Shown piece by piece: positions 1 through 8,715 of a stretch of 37,123 nt of DNA; the stretch's first letter is position 1; the number at the start of each line of letters is the position of its first letter. Location of the stretch: contig CANNCS010000031.1 in assembly GCA_947503115.1 (NCBI GenBank), forward strand, positions 1 through 37,123, written 5' to 3'. The notes under the pieces are model-generated. The model saw only the letters and a program-made list of their open reading frames with translations, was not told where the DNA came from and ran no database searches. Made by a program: the position numbers and the translations under genes. This DNA comes from an uncultured Marivita sp. (lineage in GTDB: Bacteria > Pseudomonadota > Alphaproteobacteria > Rhodobacterales > Rhodobacteraceae).

Positions 1-12
1 AGTCTTCTTCAT
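1..12 (-). CDS. Start of a putative transposase ORF (partial, 4 codons)
   Basis: The ATG at 12-10 on the minus strand is preceded at normal spacing by a purine-rich ribosome binding site at about 20-28. The visible peptide is MKKT. It is called a transposase only because it follows what looks like an IS end that interrupts the neighbouring gene. The coding region continues beyond the left edge. Confidence 0.35.
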
Positions 13-16
13 GGTG

Positions 17-67
17 TTGCTTTCCTTTCGGTTTGAACACCCCGAGCCTACGGCTCAGGGAAAGCAA
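17..67 (-). promoter_or_regulatory. Leader hairpin that can hide the transposase ribosome binding site
   Basis: TTGCTTTCC (17-25) can pair with GGAAAGCAA about 40 bp away (58-67), and an inner GAGCC/GGCTC stem lies between them. In the minus-strand transcript the 3' arm contains the GGAAAG Shine-Dalgarno of the putative transposase. Several IS elements are known to use such leader structures to block translation from read-through mRNA. Here the role is inferred from position only. Confidence 0.45.
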
Positions 68-105
68 CGCCACCCTTCATTCATAGTTCAACATTAACCG
101 GGACA

Positions 106-1227
106 TCCCCCCAGAGAACGGATGCCCTGCTCAACAAGCAGATCTCTTTCCGGAGCATCTTTTGGCATTGCGACAACGTCTGGTATCTGCACCTCGTCGC
201 CAGCGTCAAAAACCGCGCGCCAATGGTCGATCATCTCGGCGGGCAAACCCTGAAGCATTTCCCGAGCCGGGTCGATACCGGTGGCACACCATTCGTGCGT
301 GTTGTCGATAAACGCTCCATCCTGTCTGAGACGGAACACATACACCCTGTCGGTATCGGTTAACCGCCCCATCTGCGCGAGGGCGGTATCAATAGCGTCG
401 TCCGTTTCATGCAAGGGCGCCCCAAGCAAAGCGTCAAGAATTCCGACAACCTGACCCTGCATTTCAGTCAGGCGCGAGAACGCTTTGTGAACAGCCTCAA
501 GGGGTGCGTCGAGCACCGCTTCGGACCGTTCAATCCGCTTGCCTTCGACCAAGGCAAGCAAAAGCGCATTGCGCCGAGCCTCGCGAAGCGCCAGCAACGC
601 TTGAGCTGCCAGTTTCGACACTTGTTCCAGTGTCCTGAGATCCCCGGCAGAGTATCGCCCCTCCACCAAACATCCCAAGACAAATGCGCCATCTGTCTCG
701 TCCGGCATCTCAAGAGGAACGATCAGGGTCGATGACAATCCTTCCGCCCCACCGGGCCATGAATAACCATCAATTAGCTTTGTAAGGCGAGCAACACGGC
801 GCGGTCTGTCGATCATCGCTGCTGGCAAAGGCAAGGATTGCCCTTGATTGGCCTTGTCGGCAGAAGCAGCAATTATCGTGTGGTCACCTTCAGCTTGCAC
901 GAAGAAGCAGTCTCGACCGCCAATTTCACGCTTAAGCACATCGAGCAGCGATTGCATCGCTTCATCTGCACCCGACTTCCCGGTTAACGCCTTGAGTGCT
1001 TCTGAGAGGATCGACCGTTCCTTGAGCGCGACGGATTCCCGCAAGCGCACAGATTCGGTGTCGTCAAGCGCAGAGCGCACGGCTTCGGTCTCGGCCAAGA
1101 GCCGATGATTAATCTCTTGGATTTCCTTATTTTTCGCCTCAAGGAGCGCTTCGGCTTCTAGTCGGGCCTGTTTTTCCTGCTCGTAGAGGCTTTGAGCGAT
1201 CATGTGCTCTCTGGTGTCACCATTCAT
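106..1227 (-). pseudogene. GAF-domain sensor protein, 3' end cut off by an insertion sequence
   Basis: The readable frame is about 375 residues. Residues 10-75 are a charged heptad-rich coiled coil. Residues of about 85-215 and 250-374 look like two GAF domains, the second broken off right after a GIRSL motif, where GAF domains usually continue into a conserved hydrophobic strand (SLLAVPM-like). Beyond that point only a few codons and a stop, contributed by the IS end, remain. Proteins of this make-up beside FIST genes are normally longer sensor kinases or GGDEF proteins, so the output domain is probably lost or lies past the IS. It sits 155 bp downstream of the FIST gene on the same strand, and the two were probably one signalling pair. 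Start: ATG at 1227. The truncated product could still be made but should lack output. Confidence 0.7.
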
Positions 1228-1381
1228 GCCTCAGGTCCGCGTGTCGCACTATCAATTGCATTGTCAAACCGCCCCCACGATACTCGAACCTAATTGATCA
1301 GATTTTGACCTCAAGATCGAACCAAAACCACGCAAGTCATCGGATTCAGTTTAACTGTCGCGGCTTGTGCTATTGTGCCTA

Positions 1382-2572
1382 TCATACTTCGCGCGCACTG
1401 AACATCGTACATGAAATCATCAGGTTCCCGTGCTTCGGTTCGTCACCGGCCGGCACGCCCTGTTCGCCAAATGTGAACACCCCCAACCATGGTGCATCAC
1501 CAATCTCGGCGTTGATCCCGGCGGACACCTCTTCCATTCGGTCCTGCACAGCCAGCATGCAGCCTCCACAATAGACCACAAGCCCGCCCGAGACCGCACT
1601 TCCAGCGTTTTGCCTTGCCTGCGCAGCAACACGCCCGGCCCGGGCCACCAGACTATCCGCCGACCCCCGCATCTGCCAAAGCCGATCACCCTCTGACACC
1701 GACGCGAACAAGTCCACGGCGCCGTCCGGATGGGCAACAGCCGGATGCGCCAATAGGTGAAATGGCACCCCAGCGACCTGTCGTGTGACCCGGCCAAGCG
1801 GCCAAAAAGTCGATTCAGCAAGGATTGACCGTGCTTCTCCGTCAGCAGTCGGGATTGCTCCGGAACTCCATTCACTCAGCACGTCAGCAGCCGCGCGCCC
1901 ATCGATTTCGAACAGGCGTCGCCCACTGACCTGGGTTACCTCTCCCTGAGCACCCGTCGGCGCATACCCACTTTGGTAGACCGATGTGGTCGGGACAGAA
2001 GGGAACAACACCGACACAACCACTCCGTCGGCATGTAAAGTATCCGGTCCAAACTGTGCCCATTTTCCCGTCACATCGTTGTCTGCGGAACTGCCGCCGA
2101 CAATCAAAGTGTCCACACCCACTACCGTGCGCAATCCAGCGATCACATCTTCTTCTCGTCCCGGGGCAACTGTCAGCCAGATCATTTCCGGAATTTCATC
2201 GGGGCGCCCGGCCCGCTCTAGAGCATCAATAGCCGCATCGCGTGCTGCGGCTTCAGCATCCTCGCCCAGATCAGCCGAACTGGTCCCGTAGCTACCCTCT
2301 TTGTCCCAAATGGCAAATGCCCCAAGGCCAGCTCCGCCGATATCAACACCTGCAGACCCCATAATGCCCAGACAGGACGAGCCGCCGTGCAAGGCCTCAG
2401 TGCCAAGTTGCAACTTGGCAGCGTCGTGAAGACCATTCGCATTCAGACCAACACCGAAATGCAGAGCAACAAAATCGGGAGGCCCAAGTTTTTCTATCTG
2501 AAACTGCGAAACGATATCAGACAGCCCACCAGTAACGTCACCCACTGTCGATTGCGCAGAGAAAATCTTCAT
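1382..2572 (-). CDS. FIST-domain sensory protein (FIST N plus FIST C)
   Basis: The 396-residue cytoplasmic protein has no signal peptide or membrane segment. The first half (about 25-220) matches the FIST N pattern (HFGVGLNANGL, GGSSCLGIMG, VGGSSADND). The second half (about 225-375) matches FIST C and ends in the typical FGEQG...HGNLMIS block. FIST domains are thought to bind small ligands such as amino acids and to feed histidine kinases or cyclic-di-GMP enzymes. The gene directly downstream encodes a GAF-containing sensor, the usual partner, but that partner is truncated here. The start at ATG 2572 is preceded by AGGA at 7 nt spacing, and this AGGA lies inside a perfect 8-bp stem. The ligand is unknown. 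Confidence 0.85.
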   Translation of the reverse strand: MKIFSAQSTVGDVTGGLSDIVSQFQIEKLGPPDFVALHFGVGLNANGLHDAAKLQLGTEALHGGSSCLGIMGSAGVDIGGAGLGAFAIWDKEGSYGTSSADLGEDAEAAARDAAIDALERAGRPDEIPEMIWLTVAPGREEDVIAGLRTVVGVDTLIVGGSSADNDVTGKWAQFGPDTLHADGVVVSVLFPSVPTTSVYQSGYAPTGAQGEVTQVSGRRLFEIDGRAAADVLSEWSSGAIPTADGEARSILAESTFWPLGRVTRQVAGVPFHLLAHPAVAHPDGAVDLFASVSEGDRLWQMRGSADSLVARAGRVAAQARQNAGSAVSGGLVVYCGGCMLAVQDRMEEVSAGINAEIGDAPWLGVFTFGEQGVPAGDEPKHGNLMISCTMFSAREV

Positions 2573-2575
2573 ACC

Positions 2576-2596
2576 ACCGTCCTTTTACAGGACGGT
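2576..2596 (-). promoter_or_regulatory. Hairpin covering the ribosome binding site of the FIST gene
   Basis: ACCGTCCT (2576-2583) and AGGACGGT (2589-2596) are perfect inverted repeats around a 5-nt loop. On the minus-strand mRNA the 3' arm contains the AGGA Shine-Dalgarno and ends 3 nt before the ATG at 2572. The fold would limit ribosome access. Whether it is regulated (by temperature, protein or translation of an upstream ORF) cannot be told from sequence. Confidence 0.5.
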
Positions 2597-2797
2597 AGGC
2601 TGAATAAACCCCTCGCGCTACTAAACAATAGCATAAAACTCGGGATCAAATGGTCGGCAACAGCTCCATTCGCGCATAGCGTGCAAACTAACAGCAATCA
2701 ATGCTACCATAACGCGCATAAAAGCTCTTTAAGCGCACGATTTGGTATACAACAATTCACTCAAGTCACTGCTTAACAGACACAAAACCTGATCTCT

Positions 2798-3796
2798 TCA
2801 CACACGTTGTCCAGACAAATCAAAATTCATTTCGTGAGAGATGTCCCAGTCCAGACTGACTTCAGCACCCTCCTCGGGAAATGCGGCGGCCGCATCCTGC
2901 CGGACAGTGACAAGCGTTCCATCAGCACAGGCCAAATGAACCAACGTCTCCGCACCCAGCGCTTCGCAATAGGTCACACGCGCCTTCAGTTTACCGCTAT
3001 CCGACACCCGCATGTGTTCCGGCCTGACCCCCATACGCGTGGTACCGTTACGTCCAAGTAACGCACCGTCTATGAAATTCGTAGGAGGCGACCCGATGAA
3101 ACCGGCGACAAACTCGGTTGCCGGGTTTGCATAGACCTCAAGAGGTTTGCCAATCTGATCCGCCACACCGCCATTCATCACGATCATCCTGTCGGCCATC
3201 GTCATCGCCTCAACCTGATCGTGGGTCACATAGAGCGCTGTCACCCCCAATTCCCGCTGTAACGCGCGGATCTCCAGACGCATCTGAACCCGCAGTTTTG
3301 CATCAAGGTTGGACAACGGTTCGTCAAACAGGAACACCGCAGGTTTACGAACGATGGCTCGGCCCATCGCCACGCGCTGGCGCTGACCGCCTGACAGCTC
3401 GCGGGGCTTCCGGTTCAGATACGGTTCCAGTTGAAGAAGCTTGGCCGCCTGCGCGACCCGCTCCGCGATCTCGGCTTTGTCGACCTTTGCGATCTTAAGC
3501 CCGTAGGCCATGTTATCAAACACCGACATATGCGGGTAAAGCGCGTAGTTTTGGAACACCATCGCTATATCCCGCGCCATCGGCTCCTCTTCATTGACAC
3601 GTCGCCCACCAATCTGAACTTCGCCATCGGAGATAGTTTCAAGGCCCGCCACCATGCGCAGCAAGGTGGATTTTCCACAACCGGACGGCCCGACGATGAC
3701 GATGAATTCGCCATCTTCCACATCAATGGACACGCCATGAATGACGTCTGTCTTGCCAAAGGATTTCTTGACGTTGTTAAGGGTCAGCGTTGCCAT
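2798..3796 (-). CDS. ugpC: sn-Glycerol-3-phosphate ABC importer, ATP-binding protein UgpC
   Basis: This is the cytoplasmic ATPase that powers glycerol-3-phosphate and glycerophosphodiester import with UgpB, UgpA and UgpE. At 332 residues it contains Walker [10 protein letters not shown] (36-44), the LSGGQ signature (134-138), Walker B FLFDEP (155-160), and a C-terminal TOBE-like region from about 230 that includes a GVRPEH motif. The frame is open further upstream to 3859, but ATG 3796 starts the MATLTLNNV sequence usual for the family and follows the ugpE stop by 4 nt, so it is preferred. It is the last gene of the block. The family also contains maltose- and trehalose-type ATPases; the assignment rests on the adjacent clear UgpB. 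Confidence 0.88.
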   Translation of the reverse strand: MATLTLNNVKKSFGKTDVIHGVSIDVEDGEFIVIVGPSGCGKSTLLRMVAGLETISDGEVQIGGRRVNEEEPMARDIAMVFQNYALYPHMSVFDNMAYGLKIAKVDKAEIAERVAQAAKLLQLEPYLNRKPRELSGGQRQRVAMGRAIVRKPAVFLFDEPLSNLDAKLRVQMRLEIRALQRELGVTALYVTHDQVEAMTMADRMIVMNGGVADQIGKPLEVYANPATEFVAGFIGSPPTNFIDGALLGRNGTTRMGVRPEHMRVSDSGKLKARVTYCEALGAETLVHLACADGTLVTVRQDAAAAFPEEGAEVSLDWDISHEMNFDLSGQRV

Positions 3797-3800
3797 TTTC

Positions 3801-4655
3801 TTATTTCTCGCTTTCCACAAGTCCACGGATGAATAGCTTTTGCATGCCGACAACCACAATCACCGGCGGCACCATCGCAAGGATCGAGGTTGCCATAATC
3901 GTGGGCCAATGCGCAAAGTCATCGCCCGAGGGGAACATTTGCTTGATGCCCATAACGATGGTGTTCATGTCGGGGTCGGTGGTGATCAGAAGGGGCCAGA
4001 GATACTGGTTCCAGCCGTAGATAAACAGAATGACGAAGAGTGCTGCGATATTTGTCCGGCTCATCGGCAACAGGATGTCGAAGAAGAACCGCATCGGCCC
4101 TGCCCCATCCACGCGCGCCGCCTCGGCTAGTTCATCTGGAACGGTCATGAAGAACTGACGAAACAGAAACGTCGCCGTCGCCGACGCAATCAGCGGTAGG
4201 ATCAAGCCTTGATAGCTGTTCAGCATCCCGAAATTCGCAATAACCTCGTAGGTCGGCACAATGCGCACCTCGACCGGGAGCATCAGTGTCAAGAAGATCA
4301 GCCAAAAGAAAAGCTGCCGACCCGGGAACTTGAAATAGACGATAGCGAAGGCCGACAATAGGCTGATGGCAATCTTGCCCAGAGCGATCCCCATCGCCAT
4401 GACGAGGGAATTCCACATCATCAATGCAACAGGGGCGTTGATGCCAGCTGTCAAAGCGCGCGTGTAATTTTCAACAAACTGATCCCCGGGCCAAAGAGGC
4501 ATTGGCGGGCGAATGATCTCTGCATTGGTCACAGTCGACGCGACGAATGCCAACCAGATCGGGAAAAAGATGAACGCCACACCGATGATCAACCCCAAAT
4601 GAGTCAACCAAAGCCCAGCGCCACGTTTCTCAACCATGCCAGTATGTTCAGACAT
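3801..4655 (-). CDS. ugpE: sn-Glycerol-3-phosphate ABC importer, permease UgpE
   Basis: This inner-membrane permease of the MalG/UgpE type is 284 residues long. An N-terminal membrane segment lies at about 17-37 and several more follow. The cytoplasmic EAA loop reads [20 protein letters not shown], the docking site for the ATPase. Its ATG at 4655 overlaps the ugpA stop in a TGATG junction, which indicates translational coupling. ugpC follows 4 nt after its stop. Substrate choice is set by UgpB, so the assignment is by context. Confidence 0.88.
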   Translation of the reverse strand: MSEHTGMVEKRGAGLWLTHLGLIIGVAFIFFPIWLAFVASTVTNAEIIRPPMPLWPGDQFVENYTRALTAGINAPVALMMWNSLVMAMGIALGKIAISLLSAFAIVYFKFPGRQLFFWLIFLTLMLPVEVRIVPTYEVIANFGMLNSYQGLILPLIASATATFLFRQFFMTVPDELAEAARVDGAGPMRFFFDILLPMSRTNIAALFVILFIYGWNQYLWPLLITTDPDMNTIVMGIKQMFPSGDDFAHWPTIMATSILAMVPPVIVVVGMQKLFIRGLVESEK

Positions 4656-5536
4656 CAGTAATGCACCCTACGTTCGATGTATTTGAACTGCACCACGGTC
4701 AGGATTGACACGATGAACAGAAGGACCACGGACTGTGCAGCAGATGATCCCAGGTCCTGCCCCACAAACCCATCGGAATAGACCTTGTAGACCAAGATCG
4801 TTGTGGCCTGCTGCGGACCGCCTGATGTGATGGTGTGGATCACGCCAAAGGTTTCAAAGAAGGCATAGATGATGTTCACCACCAAGAGAAAGAACGTGGT
4901 CGGTGACAATAGCGGCCAGACAATGGTGCGGAACCGTGTCCAGAAATGCGCGCCATCAATTGCGGCGGCCTCGATCACTGACTTCGGGATCGCCTGAAGG
5001 CCCGCAAGGAAGAACAGAAAGTTGTAGCTGATGCGGCCCCACGCGCTTGCGACGACGACAAGGCCCATTGCCTCGCCTTCGTTCAGGACATGGTTCCAGT
5101 CGTAGCCCAAGTGGCCAAGGTACCACGTCACAACACCAACGCGGGTGTTGAACATGAAAAGCCACAGAACACCCGCCACCGCAGGCGCCACGGCATAGGG
5201 CCAGATCAAGAGCGTTCGATAGGTGCCGGATCCTTTAATCAGTCGATCCGCAAGAATGGCCAGATAAAGCGCCACCCCCATAGACACGACCGTCACAAGG
5301 ATCGAGAACACCGCCGTCGTGACGAACGACGCACGGTAGTAGCGGTCAGAGAACAAGTATTCGAAATTGCCGAGCCCCACCCATTGCATGGACAGGCCAA
5401 ACGGATCAGGGATGAAAAGCGACTGCCAGATCGCCTGTCCTGCCGGGTAGAAAAAGAAAATGGCTGTGATCAGGATCTGCGGCAGCACCAATAGCAGCGG
5501 CAGCCAGATGCCCTTGAACGTGACACGCTTTTCCAA
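4655..5536 (-). CDS. ugpA: sn-Glycerol-3-phosphate ABC importer, permease UgpA
   Basis: This inner-membrane permease of the MalF/UgpA type has 293 residues and about six membrane segments. The EAA loop reads [20 protein letters not shown]. It pairs with UgpE to form the channel. It lies 60 bp downstream of ugpB, and that gap contains a strong hairpin, a common way to keep the binding protein more abundant than the membrane parts. The gene ends in a TGATG overlap with ugpE. Confidence 0.88.
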   Translation of the reverse strand: MEKRVTFKGIWLPLLLVLPQILITAIFFFYPAGQAIWQSLFIPDPFGLSMQWVGLGNFEYLFSDRYYRASFVTTAVFSILVTVVSMGVALYLAILADRLIKGSGTYRTLLIWPYAVAPAVAGVLWLFMFNTRVGVVTWYLGHLGYDWNHVLNEGEAMGLVVVASAWGRISYNFLFFLAGLQAIPKSVIEAAAIDGAHFWTRFRTIVWPLLSPTTFFLLVVNIIYAFFETFGVIHTITSGGPQQATTILVYKVYSDGFVGQDLGSSAAQSVVLLFIVSILTVVQFKYIERRVHY

Positions 5537-5560
5537 CTTTGCCCCCTTGGCCGGAAAGTT

Positions 5561-5587
5561 GCACGCACCCCTTAGTGGGGCGCGTGC
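5561..5587 (-). terminator. Intercistronic hairpin between ugpB and ugpA
   Basis: Arms GCACGCACCCC and GGGGCGCGTGC pair with one mismatch around a TTAGT-like loop. The stem is GC-rich but no uridine run follows in the minus-strand direction, so it is more likely an mRNA-stabilising or partial-attenuation element than a full terminator. It lies immediately downstream of the ugpB stop. Confidence 0.55.
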
Positions 5588-5596
5588 CTTGGTTGT

Positions 5597-6898
5597 TTAG
5601 CGCGACGCCTGTTCAAAGCGGCGCAGCAGCGCGTTGCCGCGCTCTACAGCCGAATCCATCGCTGTTTGCGCGTCCTTATCACCGGACCAGACCGCTTCCA
5701 GTTCTTCGTCAATGATGCCGCGGATCTGGTCGAATGATCCAAGGCGCAGACCCTTGGAGTTCGATGTCGGTTCCTTGGCTGTCATCTGAATTACCGCGAT
5801 ATCGGTTCCGGGGTTGGCCTCGTAGAAACCTTGGCTGCGGGTCAGATCGCCTGCTTCGGACGTTATCGGCAAGTAGCCAGTGTCCTGATGCCACTTGGCT
5901 TGGATCTCAGCGCTGGACAGGAAGTCCATGAATGCCGCAACGCCCGCATATTCCTCGTCGCTCTGGCCTTCCATGACCCAGAGAGAAGCACCACCAATGA
6001 TGGTGTTCTGCGGCTCACTAGCTACGGCTGTCCAATACGGGAGCGGACGCACTTCGAAGTCGAACTCTGCCTCTGCGTTGATGCCGGCATACCCTGCCGA
6101 AGATTCAGTGAAGAGCGCGCATTCCCCAGCACGGAAGTTTGCGCCACCTTCGTTGCGACGGCCGGCGTAGATGAACTTGCCATCCTTCGCCCATTCGCCC
6201 ATCGCACCGATATGTGCGACCTGTGCTGCGCTGTTGAAGGCAAGCTCAGTGTCTGTGCCATCGAATCCGTTGGATTGCGTGGCAAACGGCACATCGTGAT
6301 AGGCCGAGAAGTTTTCGAGGTGAATCCAGCTTTGCCATGCGGTTGTCATCGGGCAGTCAACGCCAGCCTCTTTCAACTGGTCCAAAACGGTGCCGACCTG
6401 CTCCCATGTCGACAAGTCGGTGTCAGGGTCGATACCCGCCTCTTGCAGTTTGTCGCGGTTCACCCACAGAACTGGTGTCGAAGAGTTGAACGGCAGAGAC
6501 AGCATGTCGCCGTCGGGTGAGGTATAGTACCCTTTGACCGAGCCGATGTATTTCGATTGGTCGAACCCGCTTCCCATCACTTCGTAAACCGGTTTGATGG
6601 CGCCCTTGGCACCCATCATCGTGGCAGTACCCACCTCAAAAACCATCAGGATGTCAGGCTGTTCGCCCGCACGGAATGCCGCGATCCCTGCGTTCAGAGT
6701 CTCTGAGTAGTTGCCCTTATGCGTCGCAACAATGGTGTAGTCCGATTGAGAACTGTTGAATGTCTCGACTTGCTCGGCCACCAGTTCGCCAAGGCGACCG
6801 GTAAAGGCATGCCAAAACTCCACTTCGGTCTGAGCCATCGCGGATTGGGCAGACCCCAGTACGGCCGCTGCGGCGAGAACGCTGATCGTATGTTTCAT
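5597..6898 (-). CDS. ugpB: sn-Glycerol-3-phosphate ABC importer, periplasmic binding protein UgpB
   Basis: This 433-residue extracytoplasmic solute-binding protein has a signal peptide at about 1-22 (cleavage after AMA). The sequence follows Escherichia coli UgpB closely by recollection: EFWHAFTGRLGELV near the N-terminus, the GNYSETLNAGIAAFRAGEQPDI block, VGTATMM, LPFNSSTPVLWVN, NTIIGGASLWVM, HQDTGYLPIT and LRLGSFDQIR...ERGNALLRRFE at the end. It binds glycerol-3-phosphate or glycerophosphodiesters in the periplasm and hands them to UgpAE. It begins 99 bp after the HAD gene on the same strand. No phosphodiesterase gene (ugpQ) is present in the window. Confidence 0.93.
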   Translation of the reverse strand: MKHTISVLAAAAVLGSAQSAMAQTEVEFWHAFTGRLGELVAEQVETFNSSQSDYTIVATHKGNYSETLNAGIAAFRAGEQPDILMVFEVGTATMMGAKGAIKPVYEVMGSGFDQSKYIGSVKGYYTSPDGDMLSLPFNSSTPVLWVNRDKLQEAGIDPDTDLSTWEQVGTVLDQLKEAGVDCPMTTAWQSWIHLENFSAYHDVPFATQSNGFDGTDTELAFNSAAQVAHIGAMGEWAKDGKFIYAGRRNEGGANFRAGECALFTESSAGYAGINAEAEFDFEVRPLPYWTAVASEPQNTIIGGASLWVMEGQSDEEYAGVAAFMDFLSSAEIQAKWHQDTGYLPITSEAGDLTRSQGFYEANPGTDIAVIQMTAKEPTSNSKGLRLGSFDQIRGIIDEELEAVWSGDKDAQTAMDSAVERGNALLRRFEQASR

Positions 6899-6971
6899 TT
6901 CTATTTCTCTCTCTGGCTGAAATCCTTGGGCGGCAGAGCCACCACGGTTTTTGCGCTCATTTGCGCGCTGA

Positions 6972-7012
6972 GTAGAGCGAACAGGACCACATGCGTATCA
7001 TGGTCGCTCTAC
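6972..7012. repeat. 9-bp inverted repeat spanning the HAD stop codon
   Basis: GTAGAGCGA (6972-6980) and TCGCTCTAC (7004-7012) are perfect inverted repeats, with a possible inner CCA/TGG pairing. The structure covers the end of the HAD reading frame (stop 6998-7000) and the start of the gap before ugpB. It may act as an mRNA processing or attenuation point dividing the phn-HAD part from the ugp part. There is no U-run. Confidence 0.45.
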
Positions 7013-7900
7013 GATGAATTCGGGCACGATACCGGCGGCCAAAACGGCCTTTTTAGCATCATAACCCGCGAAGAACCCGTACCGCGCAATCAAAGCCGAC
7101 GAGATGCCGACATTGCGTGCGCCAAGAATGTCCGTGTGCAAACTGTCCCCGACCATCAGAACACGAGACCGATCCACATCGCCCAGCCGCTTGAAGGCCA
7201 GATCGAAAATATCGGGAAAGGGCTTGCCATAAAACTCGGGGACGATCCCTGTGCGATCGGCTAGTCGATGGGCAAAATGTCCCGGCTCAACAGAAAACCC
7301 GGTCTCGCGCGGCGCGACAATGTCTGGATTCCCAACAAGCACAGGACGTGGCCGTTTGTTAAGCGCATCCTCCAATAAGGCCTGACGCTCCTCGGTCCAT
7401 GCGGCACTGCCGACAAGCAAGAAACCTTCGACATCGTCATAGGCTGCCGGATCTTCTTCGAGATAGGTCAGCGTCAGATCTTCAAGGTCGCGCAAACCTG
7501 TGCTGCGCGTGGCCATCAACCCCCAGTGCAGATCGTGCCGTCCGTTAAGCCCCGCCAAAAGTGTTACACGGCTGGTGATCACATCTTCAGGGGCGAAGTC
7601 ATAACCAAGCCGACTGTACTTCTCCATCAAGGCTTGATGAGGAAAGCCTGCCGCGTTCGACACCACCAGAACGCGTTTACCATCACCCGTAAGCGCTTTG
7701 ATCCTTTCTGGTGTTCCCGGGATCGCGGCTTCTCCGATATTCAGAACACCAAATGCATCCAGCAAAAATACATCGAATTCATCGGCAATGTCGGCAAGTG
7801 TGGAGGCATGACGATACCCCCCGTCCGTCGGGACGACCGTTGGCAATCGGTGACGGACTGCTTCGTATGCTTCGAAAGCGGATTCAGTCGACAGCGTCAT
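6998..7900 (-). CDS. HAD-superfamily class IIA protein with an altered motif I
   Basis: At 300 residues this is a NagD-like HAD fold. Motif I reads LLDAFGVL: nucleophile Asp48 is present but the usual second Asp (position 50) is Phe. Motif II is SNAAGFP (Ser81), motif III Lys226 in GKPFPD, motif IV GDSLHTD (Asp252, Asp257). The related alphaproteobacterial class IIA subfamily often carries D-x-W-G at motif I, so loss of the second Asp seems to be a subfamily trait. The substrate is unknown; a phosphatase or C-P bond acting role is possible given the flanking Phn-like and Ugp importers. Start ATG 7900 is chosen because it overlaps the upstream permease stop (TGATG); the frame is open to 7936. 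Confidence 0.75.
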   Translation of the reverse strand: MTLSTESAFEAYEAVRHRLPTVVPTDGGYRHASTLADIADEFDVFLLDAFGVLNIGEAAIPGTPERIKALTGDGKRVLVVSNAAGFPHQALMEKYSRLGYDFAPEDVITSRVTLLAGLNGRHDLHWGLMATRSTGLRDLEDLTLTYLEEDPAAYDDVEGFLLVGSAAWTEERQALLEDALNKRPRPVLVGNPDIVAPRETGFSVEPGHFAHRLADRTGIVPEFYGKPFPDIFDLAFKRLGDVDRSRVLMVGDSLHTDILGARNVGISSALIARYGFFAGYDAKKAVLAAGIVPEFIVERP

Positions 7901-8715
7901 CAGATGATCGCTCCTCGTACTTTGGCCGACACCCATTCACTGATGACCACCGCTCCAAGGATGACCAGAAGGATCAGGCTAACCTGAGGCCATGCCAACA
8001 CATTCAACGAAGACGACAATTGCAAACCGATGCCGCCTGCCCCAACCAAGCCTAGAACGGTGGACTCGCGGATATTGATGTCCCAGCGGAAGACAGCGAC
8101 GCCCGCAAATGCTGGCATGATCTGCGGAACGATCCCGTAAGCCATAACCTGCCACCGCGACGCACCAGTTGCGGTGATCGCCTCGACTTGCCCATGGTCG
8201 ATCTCTTCGATCGCTTCATACAGTAGCTTGGCGCAGAACCCGATCGAACGGATCGCAATGGCAATCACTCCGGCAAACACCCCCGGCCCGATGATCGCGA
8301 TTAACAACAGCGCCCAGATCAGGGAATTGATAGAGCGGGTCGACACGATGATCAGCAGCGCAATGGGCCGGACAAACAGTGTCGAAGGCGTTGTATTCCG
8401 CGCCGCGAGGAATGCGACAGGCACCGCAAGGAACAAGGCAATCAACGTGCCCAATGTCGCGATATTCAAAGTGTCCCAAATCGGCCGCCCCAATTGCGTG
8501 ATATATTCCCAGCGTGGTGGCGTCGCGCGGGTCCAAATGTCGTCCGCAATGCGCGGCGCGTCCCAGACGAAAAACCACGTTGTCGATGCCGAGATCTGCT
8601 GCCAGCAGACCGCAAACACAGCCACACCGATCAGCCACCCGAACCAGCGCCACAGCGCTTCGCCCCGGGTACGGCGGCGCCAAACCTGTGTGCCTTCTTT
8701 TTCGAGTACCGGCAT
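7900..8715 (-). CDS. phnE: Phosphonate-type ABC importer, second permease (PhnE-like)
   Basis: This 271-residue inner-membrane permease has an N-terminal membrane segment at about 23-42 followed by a short periplasmic stretch and further hydrophobic segments. The C-terminal PhnE block [17 protein letters not shown] and the coupling loop EAITATGASRWQVMAYGIVPQIMP are clear. It directly follows another PhnE-like gene (stop at 8715 overlaps this start), as in two-permease Phn/Pho-type importers. It is coupled downstream to the HAD gene. The imported compound could be phosphonate, phosphite, phosphate or an organophosphate. Confidence 0.85.
   Translation of the reverse strand: MPVLEKEGTQVWRRRTRGEALWRWFGWLIGVAVFAVCWQQISASTTWFFVWDAPRIADDIWTRATPPRWEYITQLGRPIWDTLNIATLGTLIALFLAVPVAFLAARNTTPSTLFVRPIALLIIVSTRSINSLIWALLLIAIIGPGVFAGVIAIAIRSIGFCAKLLYEAIEEIDHGQVEAITATGASRWQVMAYGIVPQIMPAFAGVAVFRWDINIRESTVLGLVGAGGIGLQLSSSLNVLAWPQVSLILLVILGAVVISEWVSAKVRGAII

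Larger units (their letters stand above)
1..105 (-). mobile_element. Left end of an insertion sequence, running out of the window
   Basis: The GAF-sensor gene next door loses its family-like sequence close to position 105. On the minus strand a TG-starting end (TGTCCCGGTTAATG from 105 leftward) leads through a short leader to a Shine-Dalgarno (AAAGGAAA) and an ATG at 12-10, followed by Lys-Lys-Thr. That layout, with a TG terminus, a leader of about 90 bp and an ORF starting MKKT, fits an IS3-type element. Only four codons of the putative transposase are in the window, so the family is inferred. The other end and any target duplication lie outside. Confidence 0.5.
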
